This document shows, in pieces, positions 35,046 through 45,598 of a stretch of 64,000 bases of DNA. The notes beneath the pieces are model-generated. The model searched no databases and had not been told where the DNA came from. It saw only the letters and a program-made list of their open reading frames with translations. The position numbers and the translations under genes were made by a program. The number at the start of each line of letters is the position of its first letter. The first letter of the stretch is position 1. Origin of the DNA: Morinoia aosen (lineage: Eukaryota; Arthropoda; Malacostraca; Amphipoda; Talitridae). The DNA lies in assembly GCA_030386875.1 (NCBI GenBank), contig CM059577.1:24129038-24193037 (forward strand), in the 5' to 3' direction.

Positions 35046-35199
35046 ACCAAAAAAGGATTTTTGTGGTATAACGCTGATTAAACCAACAGTATTGTTGAGT
35101 CAAGTGAATCATAAGTGCAGTTTTTTCATCTCTTCCCTTCGAAGATTGGATTTTTTGCCACTTTTTAGTTAGTTCTCCGCGTACCTGAATGTGGCTCCA

Positions 35200-35312
35200 G
35201 TGTGAGTTCCAGTGCCAGTGCTAGTGACCTCTCGAGTTCCTATTTTTACGTGTGGAGTACACTTGGTAGATCTGTACACCTGGTAGATGAGTAAACATGG
35301 TAGGTAAACCAG
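35200..35312. repeat. Small repeats after exon 3 donor
   Basis: CCAGTGCCAGTGCTAGTG and three copies of ACACTTGGTAGATCTGT-like sequence, ending about 33 bp from the donor of exon 3. Confidence 0.5.
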
Positions 35313-35345
35313 TGCATTTTGATTCATCCACAGAAAATTACGCAC

Positions 35346-35423
35346 CTTTTCGGAGCCGCAGCCTCATGCGCTGGGGAGCGAGCTGGACGATTTCTTCATC
35401 GGTCGACCGACCCTTCTTCACTT
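35346..35423 (-). CDS. Integrin beta exon 3: N-terminal hybrid-domain strand
   Basis: The exon is 78 bp. Its first two bases complete a Glu codon begun in exon 2. It encodes KKGRSTDEEIVQLAPQRMRL followed by RLRK and ends after one base of the next Gly codon. VQLAPQ...LRLR is the conserved strand before the beta-I domain. The acceptor is TTTTGCAG and the donor GTGCGT, the same donor hexamer as exon 2. Confidence 0.88.
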
Positions 35424-36499
35424 CTGCAAAATGATGTGAAGAAATGTCACTGATGTGAAGATAAGAGAATTAGTGCAATTTGAGCGAAAACTTTATACAT
35501 GTTCACCCTTGAAACTTTGAGGCCAGGAAAATGAACTGAAATTTAAAATTTCACTCCACTTTCTTGGCTTAAGCTATTGAAAATATTGAAAATGAGGCTC
35601 ATTTTCCAAAAGCTTGATTTGCTCTTGTTATCGTTTCATGTGTAGTTCCTTTTATTCCTACTCTCTCAATTTCCCTGTTGTTTTTGTTCCGTAGTTGCTT
35701 TTATTTCTTTGATATGATCATCGTTGCCTAGTTGCTTCCATATCCTGATCATCAAGAACATTAGTTCTAAAATTATTAATGTATATAAGGCCCTTACTCT
35801 TTTCAGTTAAGTTTGGGTTCATAGTTTAGCTTTCATTTTAGCTGAGTTTCAGATTTCTGCGGAGATTCTTTGACGTTATCAATGCGCCATCAACGAGCAT
35901 TGCAAGAAACTTTTCAGAACAGCAAATGTTGAGGAGTCATCATTCAATGCACTATGACTTCATGACCAAGTCATGCCAGCTTCTCAAGTGCCCCAAAATG
36001 TAAACCCAAATAGTTATTCCTCTGGTTTTAATATTGAAATCCTAAAAGTAATACGCGAAATTGTTTCGTGAAACATCAAAGTAGGAATTCAAATTGAAAA
36101 TGCAGTATATTGACTGATGATGACGGATATTTGCATGGAAGATTTATATATTGTAGAGTCAGGTAGTCTTCTCCCTTCACTAAAAGAATTCGAATGCTGA
36201 AAATAAGACTTAAAATTGCTTCAAAACATTAAAAAAGAGGAATCTTGATTTAAATAAAACAAATTTATTGACGGGGAAGAATATTCAGATGAAACAAATT
36301 ATGATATTAAGGAAATAGAGGTAACAATAGAGGACAGAGGCTGTGAGAATCGAATTCTATGATTGGGGAATTTCAAGTTCATAGAAAATCAATTTACTTT
36401 CCGTAAAAGAAAGATATCGTCTGACACGGATAGTCACAACTTAAAAGGAAAGATATGACTAGGAATGTTGACTTGGCAAGGACGGTAGTAACTGAATTA

Positions 36500-37282
36500 A
36501 CTAAGAATAAATTATATCAACTTAAAAAACCTTGACTAAAATGGAAAAATGCTAAATGAGAAACAAGACATTAATTGAAAACGAAATATATTACCAATGA
36601 AGGAAAGATATTACTTTGAAAGTAACCATATCAACCGTAAAAGATTCATGGTGACGGAAAAAATATACTAGCAATGAAGTTAGCATACCAACTATAAAAA
36701 AAGATGTTTTCTAAGATGTTAAAATATTATCAGAGTTATTGTTATATTGAATAACGAGTTAATACTTAAACTGTAAATGAAAGATAGTATTTTAAAAGTG
36801 AAGATGCAACAAGGAAAAGAACATTTGAACAGAAAATGAAAGATAGTGACTGGTAAGTAAAAATATTGCTCAAAAATAACATAATTGGAAATGAAAGATA
36901 ATAACTGAGAAGTAAGGATATTGCGTAGGAAATAACACAATTGCCGAAATTGAGAAATAGTAACGGAGAAGTAAACATATTTTATAAAGATCAAATTAGC
37001 CCGGAATGAAAGATATCAACTGCGATGTACAGATATTATGCATTAAGGGGCAAAAATTTCAACGGGAAATGAAAGACAGCAACAGGGACGCAGATATATG
37101 CATGAACTCAGAATACACAGAATGCAATGAAAGAGCGCAACAGAGACGCAGAGATATGTATGAACTGTATGAACTCAGAATATACAGAATGCTGAGAAAG
37201 ACAGCAACAGAGACGCAGAGATATGTATGAACTCAGAATGCACAGAATGCTGATAAAGACAGCAACAGAGACGCGAAGTTAT
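36500..37282. repeat. Degenerate tandem repeat after exon 2 donor
   Basis: At 37060-37282 four copies of about 60 bp carry GAAAGACAGCAACAGAGACG and AACTCAGAATACACAGAATG. Farther from the exon (36500-37010) more diverged 45-60 bp units with AATGAAAGATA and GTAAGGATATTGC appear. It reaches within about 50 bp of the exon 2 donor. Confidence 0.8.
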
Positions 37283-37333
37283 GCGTCGAGAATCACTGGA
37301 ATGCCCCAGAGGAGATGGGTGCTACCGACGCAC

Positions 37334-37457
37334 CAGTCAGAGGACGGTTCTCCAACACCTGGTGTTCGTTCTGCGGGTTCACCACGCCGCTGGCCTGGCA
37401 GACGTTGCTGCTGCTGCTGCTGCTGCTGTAGCACCGGTGCCGACTGCTGCTGTTGCC
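37334..37457 (-). CDS. Integrin beta exon 2: end of PSI domain
   Basis: The exon is 124 bp, starting in phase 0 after CAG (37459-37458) and ending after one base of a codon, with donor GTGCGT. It encodes HRCY, a run of seven serines from AGC repeats, NVCQASG, then VVNPQNEHQVLENRPLT, the usual bridge from PSI to the hybrid domain. A second frame on the same strand is also open and reads the repeat as poly-Gln, but only the Ser frame keeps PSI cysteines and splice phase. Tandem arrays lie on both sides. Confidence 0.87.
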
Positions 37458-37509
37458 CTGTACGAACACCAACAAATGCAACTAATTTATTAGCAGTGTT
37501 AATTTTCAT

Positions 37510-37770
37510 CCTTCAAGGTTCTATCGTTAAAGGTTTTTGTATCATTGACTAATTTTCATGGACTATTTTTGTGTCATTGACGATTTTTGTGTCATTGACG
37601 ATTTTTGTGTCATTGACGATTTTTGTATCACGGTTTATTTTTGTATCGTTGACAAGTTATGTATCATTGACTAGTTACGTATCATTGACTAGTTACGCAT
37701 CACTGACTATTCTTGAATAATTCAAAGTTTTTATCATTGAGGATTTTCGTATCTCTGAAGATTTTTCTGA
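37510..37770. repeat. 18-20 bp tandem repeat upstream of exon 2
   Basis: About twelve copies of GATTTTTGTGTCATTGAC, cleanest at 37560-37625, starting about 50 bp from the exon 2 acceptor. Confidence 0.9.
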
Positions 37771-38984
37771 ACTAATCCCCGTCTGTACGAAAAAGAAATT
37801 GATAAAATGACTCAGCATAGAAATGATAAATTTTTAATTTTTGCTAGTGTAAACCCAAACTAATGAGTCATGTGAGGTAAAGGAGACAGTATTATTTCGT
37901 TTGTGTGTTTTTGTGTAAAAATAAAGAGATTCTATCATTGGAGAAATATTCCCAGATCTTTGCCTCTGCTATCCTCGAAGGCTCGAGACTACATATATAT
38001 CCTTACATTATCTGTGTATTGCAAGAAACTTTCGAATCAATTCCTGAAGTTCTACCTTCCGTCCACGATTATCCAATTTCATGCGTAAATGCTGTAACAT
38101 CAATAAATATATTTGGCATTACTATGCAATATACGCAATAACAGAGCGATCTGCTTCGAAAAAGGTGGAACTCAAGTTCGAATCCTCTCAACCTCGCGGC
38201 ACATTTGACGGCTCGAGCGCCTCCTCCGTTCATGGTAGAAAAATAAAGATGACGGGTACGAAAATTGAAATGGGAAACTCTAATGTGATGAGGTAACACA
38301 TCACCCCCTTTCCTTAGGTTTAAACCTAACAATTATCTGCTATCGATCTGTGACTGTAAAATGTAACGATAAAAACAAAAAAGTTTCATCATTTCGCTGG
38401 CCGTCGATTTAGAATCAATAGCACAATAATTTATTCTAAATGCGGCTTATTATTGAAATAATTTAGCGGTAGGTAGAAATATTAGGTTGCACGCTCAATA
38501 GCGAAGTAGAAATGCCCACAATGAGCCACTAGTGGTCAAAGTTTTATAAGGCTTTAACATTACTTAAAGCTAGCGACATCATCATCTCCATCAACAAATT
38601 TCTATCTTTATGCAAGATCACATGATCTTCGTTAACAACAAATGACTGCATCATCGTAACTGACTCCGTCATCAACGTAATTAACGAACAACTACATTCA
38701 TTGTCGTACCAGATGGAATCATCTCCATAGCAGTCGTAATTATTATTATCCGCACAAACAGTCCCTCATAATTATATATAACTCGACGTAGATGTAAATT
38801 CATACTTCCGTATTATTCAGAAACACGGTCAGTACACAGTCTACACTTCATTGTAACCAAGACTTGAAATTTAATTCCTGTTAAAATCCGTGGAAAAAGT
38901 TTATATCAAGTTTTCAATTCTAATCTTCAACCTCTGTTTTTATTGAAGTATTGATGACACTGGGTGATCACGCCAATTTTTTTC

Positions 38985-39310
38985 TTCAGTATGATTCAAC
39001 TTGATAGGATCATTAACCATGATCAATGAAATAGATCATAAGTTTTATCAAAAACTTACCGTTCTCATCTGACTCATATCAACTATCGTTGTTAACTTCA
39101 GCCTCGATATATGAGGGAACCCATTCACTGATCACTCTAGAGGGCGATTAGGTTAAGGGTACTTTACTAAACATAATTGTGCGGCTTCCAATAGCGCTGA
39201 TGATACATAGGTTGCTCTAGAAGTCACTGAATTTATACGAGCTCACAAATATGTTCCTATACTCAAATGTGTTCATTGTAATAGCCTTAAGAAACGATCT
39301 TCGAGATGTT
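38985..39310 (-). repeat. Dispersed repeat family A, copy 3' of exon 1
   Basis: Direct repeat of 39925-40265: CCATGATCAATGAAATAGAT near the left edge and AGTCACTGAATTTATACGAG near the right. The two copies bracket exon 1. Confidence 0.75.
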
Positions 39311-39538
39311 TCACTTATAAATAAGAAGTTTAAAAACTGTATAGTTATCTTGAAGTACACAACTTGACCTCCTCACGAGTACCTAATTATTGCTCTGTAT
39401 TGTTACTCTTGATCACATCTTCATCCTCTCCCTTGACGTCAACGCCATGCTATGCTCCTATTTGTGTTTACTGCCATGAAATTACGCACGAATTTTACTA
39501 AAATTTCAATCAAATTACAATAATTTCTCGATACCCAC

Positions 39539-39724
39539 CACAAATGCGCTGCACCACTGGCAACCAGGAGTCTGGATGCAGCTGCTGCAGCTGCTTTCGT
39601 ACGAGTGGCAGCGACGGTCCTCAGCCATCTGGCCAATCACAGAGCAGGGACCGAAAATAAGAAATGTACAAAGAAAAATGAAAGGAATCCCTTTGAAACG
39701 GGATGTTGACACCTTCGACACCAT
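39539..39724 (-). CDS. Integrin beta exon 1: signal peptide and start of PSI domain
   Basis: This exon has 62 codons. The start is the ATG at 39724-39722, in a good context (AAAAATGG). The frame is open further upstream only through non-ATG codons. A TTTTCAG acceptor 10 bp upstream (AG at 39736-39735) suggests a separate 5' UTR exon. Residues about 11-31 are hydrophobic (GIPFIFLCTFLIFGPCSVIG), a secretion signal. The cysteines of RRCHSYESSCSSCIQTPGCQWC are the PSI pattern. The donor GTGGGT is at 39538 and the phase is 0. Confidence 0.9.
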
Positions 39725-39924
39725 TTTTACTTTTCTGAAAATCAAACGGAGTTTATTCACTTATCTTGGCATTATTGAGAGGCGAAACGCTCTATAACAG
39801 CGCACGGGTACGTTACTTTTTTTAAATGCGCAAATCGCAGAATTAGAACGACCTCGTCATCGTAATTGTTCATTTTAGGATAAATTACCCACTGCATCGT
39901 TATCGAAGCCCAAGAGTGTGAATA

Positions 39925-40265
39925 AAATTCACCATGATCAATAATTAATTTACCATGATTGACGAAATTGATCTTAAGTCTTTTCTGGAATGTTCTGTTC
40001 TCATCCAGCTCAAACTAACTATTATTAAATTAAGCATCGAATGTTGAGCAAAACCATTCATTGATCAGTCTATTGTGCGACTAGATTAAGTGAATTAGGT
40101 CAAACATAATTGTACAACTTATAATAGCATTGATGATGGGATGTTTTGGAGTCGCTGAACTTATTCGGGCCCACAAGTAGCTATTCTCAAATGTACTCCA
40201 AAATATGTTCAACTATCCCTCTGAATATTGTTTAGACATATATGAAAGATTCTTATCAGCAAATA
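39925..40265 (-). repeat. Dispersed repeat family A, copy 5' of exon 1
   Basis: Direct repeat of 38985-39310. It lies just upstream of the start codon region, so it may overlap a 5' UTR exon or promoter; no promoter could be placed. Confidence 0.75.
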
Positions 40266-40269
40266 GGAA

Positions 40270-43200
40270 CATGCAGCGTAGCAATTTGATGACTAAGAAA
40301 ATAAACACGATTTCCTCGACCTTAATGACAATTCCTCATAGATCAAAATGAGAGCTTACTAGCTTCCGACAGGGATAAAGAAGTTACCTACTTACTCTCT
40401 GGCTACTTTAGTAGAGTAACCAAGCATTTCTTCTCAAAAAGAGAAACGGAGTCAGGCATTTTCCCGGTAAATCAACAGAGCAGCAAATTATTCTTCTGCC
40501 AGATCAGGAGAGGAACCATATTTGTTAGGTTTAATCAAGAAATTCTATTTCTAGGCTATAAGAATCATAATGTTCGGTACGGTTTTGATGAACACCAAGA
40601 TGTACTGTGTGATACTGTTAGATATTATTAAAAATATTGTGCTTTTCCTTCAGATGGCAAGTGTGTGAATTAATTTAAATATTAGAGGGCTAAAAATGAA
40701 CCATAACTCGTGTGAGTAGCCTTAGCTTCAGTTTCGCCGCAAATACCCTAATTCTTCAGCTCATTTTGTCCGATTGACCTTACCTTTACTCAAAAAATCA
40801 GTCATAAGAACTTATATGAGAACTACATTACCTACGATAAAGATTTGTTATGCTAATATCACAGTGCATCACACCAAACGATTCAAGGTTCAAAGAAGCA
40901 CTCGTAAAGAAACATATTAAATCCCTGTGAAATATTCCTGATGCAATAGGCTTATCAAATAAACCAATAGAAGGCTATGCCTCTCTTCTGTCAACATGGC
41001 AGAAGCAAGTGCTCTCACAAAGTCCAACTTATCTGTGTAAAATGTCAACGAAACACTTTATGCCTCAAAAGTATGTCAGTGATCTTATCATCACTTCTGC
41101 GTTATTTCCCTGCACACTGTATGTCAAATGCTATTTTTTGGTCCCAGTGTAAAAGCACCGACCACCTCCACCAACGCATCGCCTTCAGCACTGGTCACAA
41201 TTTCTGCCTGCTGCAAGAAGCCTTAGCGCATTTCCCGAGCGCTTGTGTGCAAGATATTCGACCACTCCTTGAGATCTGCATCTCGTCACTTGCAGTTACT
41301 CACTTTCCAACTAGTGAGAGAATGTCAACCATCGGTTGTTGTAACCTGCATCTGCCACAAAAGCTCATCTGACCAACTGATGCAAGATTGAGTCATGCAG
41401 AATTGTTCCTCAATGTTCGAGTTTTTTTATGGTAGTTTATGATAACGTGAGTTCGAATTCGAATATGAGCTTCTGACATTGGTTTTGATTTTTATTCGCA
41501 AAAACTCAACATCGCTAACCCATGATTTTAATTCCTCTAGCTATCCTAGGCAGTACAACGTTCCTTATGGGCACATGAGGCTTTTCTCATTTTATAGAAT
41601 TTCCCAAAGAAATCAGCTATATTTTAAGTTTGTCGTTAAAACCTCTCAAGTGAACAGAGGGAGCTCATAACTTATGTCAAAAATCAACCCATAAGTATCG
41701 CGTGGACAGGATATCCCGTGTTAGACAAGGGAGGATGCCGGGCATGCGATAACGAAGTCGACCAAACAATCTTTCGTCCTATCGAACTTTTGCAGCATTG
41801 GTGTGTTTTCCTTTTCGTTTGGAATATGAAGCTGCTGCTGCTGTCAGTTTCTCTACTCTTTCTTTCTCGCTCTATTATTAACTATTCATGTCTATATCAT
41901 AGTCGTAATTACTTATTAAAGTTGCATTCTAACATACCTTAAGTGTAATGAGCAAGTTTAAGTGAGTGTTCCCGTAAATAACTTGATCTTTATCTTTCAC
42001 TCTATCGCGCACGTATTGAACATTATATACAGTCATGGTTTCTTAACTTCATCTTTAGATTCCATACAGTTAAGATTTAAATCATTTACAATTATAATTG
42101 AATTTAACAGTTTATTTTCATAGTTTGGCTTGGAGTTGAACACTGGAGCTGCCTGCCTCTGAAATATCCCTTACATTTCGCGTAAACTAGACGTTTTACA
42201 TGTTTCTCTGAAATATATGCATCTAAGTATGTATAATAATGTACATAATAAATAAAAATATGACTATAATGTGTAACTTTCATATTGTACGTACAATATG
42301 TGTAAAGTCACTGCCACTGACTCTAAAACATAACAAAGTAAAAACCAGTACATGTCATACGCCAGTTTTAAAAAGCAAGCAGGAAAATAAAAAAACAGTT
42401 TATTTTCTTCAAGGGTCACATATAAAACGAGTATTTTTCATGGACGTTTTTATAAATATTCTTGGTAAAGATATTTACCTGTCATAATAATATCCATGTC
42501 AAGGATTGCGCAAAAGGATGAGAAAAACATGAAAATGTATTCTCATGGCCTAATTTTTCTAAGTGTAAGGAGACGTGATAACTGGTAAGAAGATAACAGA
42601 AGACACGTAAATGGAAGAACTCTTCGGAGGACTATCTCCGCCTACACTGACACGTGAGATTTGGGCTTCTCTAACAGCCGTTTATGTTTTTGCAAGTGTA
42701 ACGAGTGAAAGTAATTGATTTTACATGTACATAAAACTAAAAGGACGAGTGTTCGTAAAGCTGAAACTAGTATGTTTACTAGTACTTAAGTAAACTAGTA
42801 TTTAATTATATTTCGAGTACATTGATGAACAAGTACTCTACTGGCAACAAGACTATTGGCACTTTAGTTTAGAGAATATAAATTACCACTCAACAGATTC
42901 ATGAAATTTCCTACTAAGATACTGATGGAACAAAAAACTAGTTACCGCATAGAAATAGCTACCGCACATGGCTAACAATCATTTTACAACACGAATAGAA
43001 CAAAGAAATAGACTTTACGCTGACGAGCAAATATCTTCAAGTTACTACATACTAATGGTATTGATTTGCCAATTAATACTTGCTAATTGTAAATCGTCTA
43101 AAGAATGTAGGCAACAAAATATAAGCGAGATGTTTACAATTAAATGAAAATTTCATTTGATTCAAAAATCGCTGATCGTTGGTGCATTTGAAGCATTTGA

Positions 43201-44000
43201 GGAGAAGATCGTGAACATGGAAACTTAAAGCTGAGTGAGTTTCAAAAGCGTTCGAGATTAAGAAATTTTTTAGTTCAAGTAGGAGTCTCAGAGTATTCTT
43301 CGGGTACATAATCTCGTTTACTTTTTAGTTATTATTTATTTAGTTATATTCGCAGACATTGACACGTGAGCTTAATTGTAAGAATGCAACGCAGAAATTT
43401 GCTTAGCAGCAAGTTACCAGGAACATAAGGTAGGTGCAGTCTGAATGAAAGTCACTGGCTTAACAATTTTGCGCTTATTCCTGGACAAAAATATATTAAA
43501 TGTATTAATATACAAGGGATCATAACACGAACGCGTACTAGAAATCTTTGGATTGAAAGTTGAGCAATTAAAAGTAAAGAGAGTTCTTGACTACTTTTCC
43601 AGAATGTACAGTATTAGAGCGTACAATTATGGTTCAGACACAAAATGACTCTTTATTTTTGTTTTCCTGTACATAAATTTATCTAATACATAATAGTATA
43701 GAAAAGATCATCTGACCTACGTATACAAAAAACTTTGAATTTAAAACTGAACTATGAGGAGTACGCTGCACTCCTCAAAGTAGTAACGAAATACCTCCTA
43801 TCTGCACTAGTACAAATAGGACGTTTTTCGTTACTACGTTTCCCGTATGTATTGCTGCACACAATTAATGTTCACATGCTAAATGAAGTTCTATTTAGGC
43901 TTTAAATTTTTCATAGATTTATAAATTCTACACTTTAGGGAGTTTGATCTTTTATGAGACACCTTATTCTGAAGATGCTTTGCCCAGAGTTGGGTAAACA
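40270..44000. other. No recognised gene
   Basis: AT-rich sequence. The longest frame (40977-41372, plus, 131 codons) shows no family motif and no codon pattern like the integrin exons. The opposite strand is broken by stops. This stretch may hold the integrin promoter and 5' UTR exon, but nothing could be placed. Confidence 0.5.
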
Positions 44001-44004
44001 GTAA

Positions 44005-44112
44005 CCCAGTCCAACTTTTTCGCCGCCTACATGCATGGTTTTCGGCACCCAAGTAATTAAATCTCTTGGGCGGCGAAAAACATGCATGCTCCGGTGAAAA
44101 AGTTAGACTGGG
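44005..44112. mobile_element. 108-bp MITE, PIF/Harbinger-like
   Basis: A near-perfect foldback: CCCAGTCCAACTTTTTCGCC at the left and its complement at the right, with a small AAGTAATTAAATCTCTT loop. It is flanked by TAA at 44002-44004 and 44113-44115, the 3-bp duplication typical of PIF/Harbinger. Confidence 0.7.
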
Positions 44113-44329
44113 TAAGACATAATTTCTAGAGCTAGGCTTCAGGCTCGTTGTAGCGAGTGGAAGGAATTGTACAATATCAGCATTGCTCTGAGGAAGGCTA
44201 TTAGAGAAGAGAAAACATATTGGGCTTTATGAATAAGGAACGCTTCACGAATTTAAGTCCACCTGAGTTTACTCTACATACTCTACTTAAGGTATTAAGT
44301 TTATTTATAATACTACTTTTCTTATCAAA

Positions 44330-44595
44330 GGCACACTTGTGCATCACCGGCACACTTGTGCATCACCGGCATACTTGAGCATCACCGAGCACACTCTGTG
44401 GCGTCATGTACTGGCGACGCGTACGGTTTTCATATAATTTATCTGTACTGTTTTTCTGTCGAACCCGCTCACACTCTATAGATATTTCGAATCTGACCCC
44501 GTACTAAGTAGGGCCTGATTCTGTCTTAAGTAGGGCCTGATTCTGTCCTAAGTAGGGCCTGATTCTGTCCTAAGTACGGCCTGATTCTGTCCACT
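44330..44595. repeat. Two short tandem repeats
   Basis: Three copies of GGCACACTTGTGCATCACC at 44330-44390, then four copies of TAAGTAGGGCCTGATTCTGTCC at 44505-44592. Confidence 0.85.
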
Positions 44596-45598
44596 GCTCG
44601 CTCCCCTACCGTTTTATCTACCTTTAGTACCTTATCCAAAGATCTGGATCTACTTAAGACATTGGTGGCTTGTACAGCAATTGTTCTGGTGGGCAAATTG
44701 CGAGACCTGAGAATATTTTTAATAATTCGAATAGATCGCTCACTCTGGAAATGTCTCGCCCACGAACTTCATCACGTGAACTCACTATAATATATGTACA
44801 CTCTTCGCATCTTCTGGACAGCCCAACAAAACTTTAAGTTACGGTTTGACAAGCAACCTTTTCCTAACTCAATTTTTGCAGCATATTTCTTCAATTTTAA
44901 TTAGGATCTTATATCTTTCGAATTCCCAAACAAAATCTAATGCTTGAGTAACGCATCTTAAATGGCATTATGAATAGTTTTTCATGAAGGTTATGACATC
45001 TGAGTATGTAAACTGTAATTTCCAAGCCAAAACAATTCAAATTCGACTAACAAAGATTAGCCAAAAATTTAACTACCATTTTTAGAGCGAGCTTACCTTT
45101 ACCAGGTGAGTTTTAGTTATTCAAGCACATGTTAAATAATCTCTTTTCATATACGAGTATATAGAAATCGTTCAATCAACTTCAAGTTCAAATTTTCTGA
45201 TTGAAAGTTCAACGAACGAGAGTTATTTCAGGTTTGCGTGGCAAGCTAACAATCACTAGAATAAATTGCTTTCAATTCATTTGATTCGCGAAAATGTCCA
45301 TAGGTTTTTAACAAATCCTGTGCGACAGATCTTGTAAATAAGATTAGATCTTCTTTACAACTGCCCTTTCGAGCAAACAGCCAAGCATTGTTCATGCAGA
45401 CATGCTGAAAGTAAGATATTACTGGAAAATACCATTTCTTTCCTCTATTAGATGCCCTATATTGGGCATCGTTCTGGTCTAAGCGATCAACTGCGCCTAT
45501 GCACGAATTATACGTTTATTATACGTTATAATCATCATTCCCATTTGCACTCGCTTCTTGGCATTGGAGCGATACCTTTCAGTTTTCGCTTAAGGAGG
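44596..45598. other. No recognised gene
   Basis: AT-rich unique-looking sequence without a supported coding frame. Confidence 0.5.

Larger units (their letters stand above)
14672..39724 (-). other. Integrin beta subunit gene, 5' ten coding exons
   Basis: Integrin beta subunits pair with alpha subunits at the plasma membrane and bind extracellular matrix or cell-surface ligands. Ten exons can be placed with matching phases: 39724-39539, 37457-37334, 35423-35346, 33771-33543, 32694-32610, 31262-31092, 27188-27090, 24090-23929, 16957-16790 and 14797-14672. They total 476 codons. They encode a signal peptide, PSI, hybrid and beta-I domains, then the hybrid end and the first I-EGF cysteines. The MIDAS motif [25 protein letters not shown] and [12 protein letters not shown] identify the family. 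All introns are GT-AG except intron 4 (GC-AG). The remaining exons must lie left of the window. The subunit is divergent, but no disabling change was found. Confidence 0.93.

Noticed and set aside
39725-39760. Earlier start for the integrin protein at 39760
   Set aside because: That codon is GTG; the first ATG in the frame is at 39724, in good context and followed by a signal peptide.
40977-41372. 131-codon plus-strand frame
   Set aside because: No family motif and no supporting context; possibly part of a decayed transposon but this could not be shown.
44116-44290. Possible LINE linker remnant (RKAIREEK-like and NKERFTN-like words)
   Set aside because: Too short and broken to assign.
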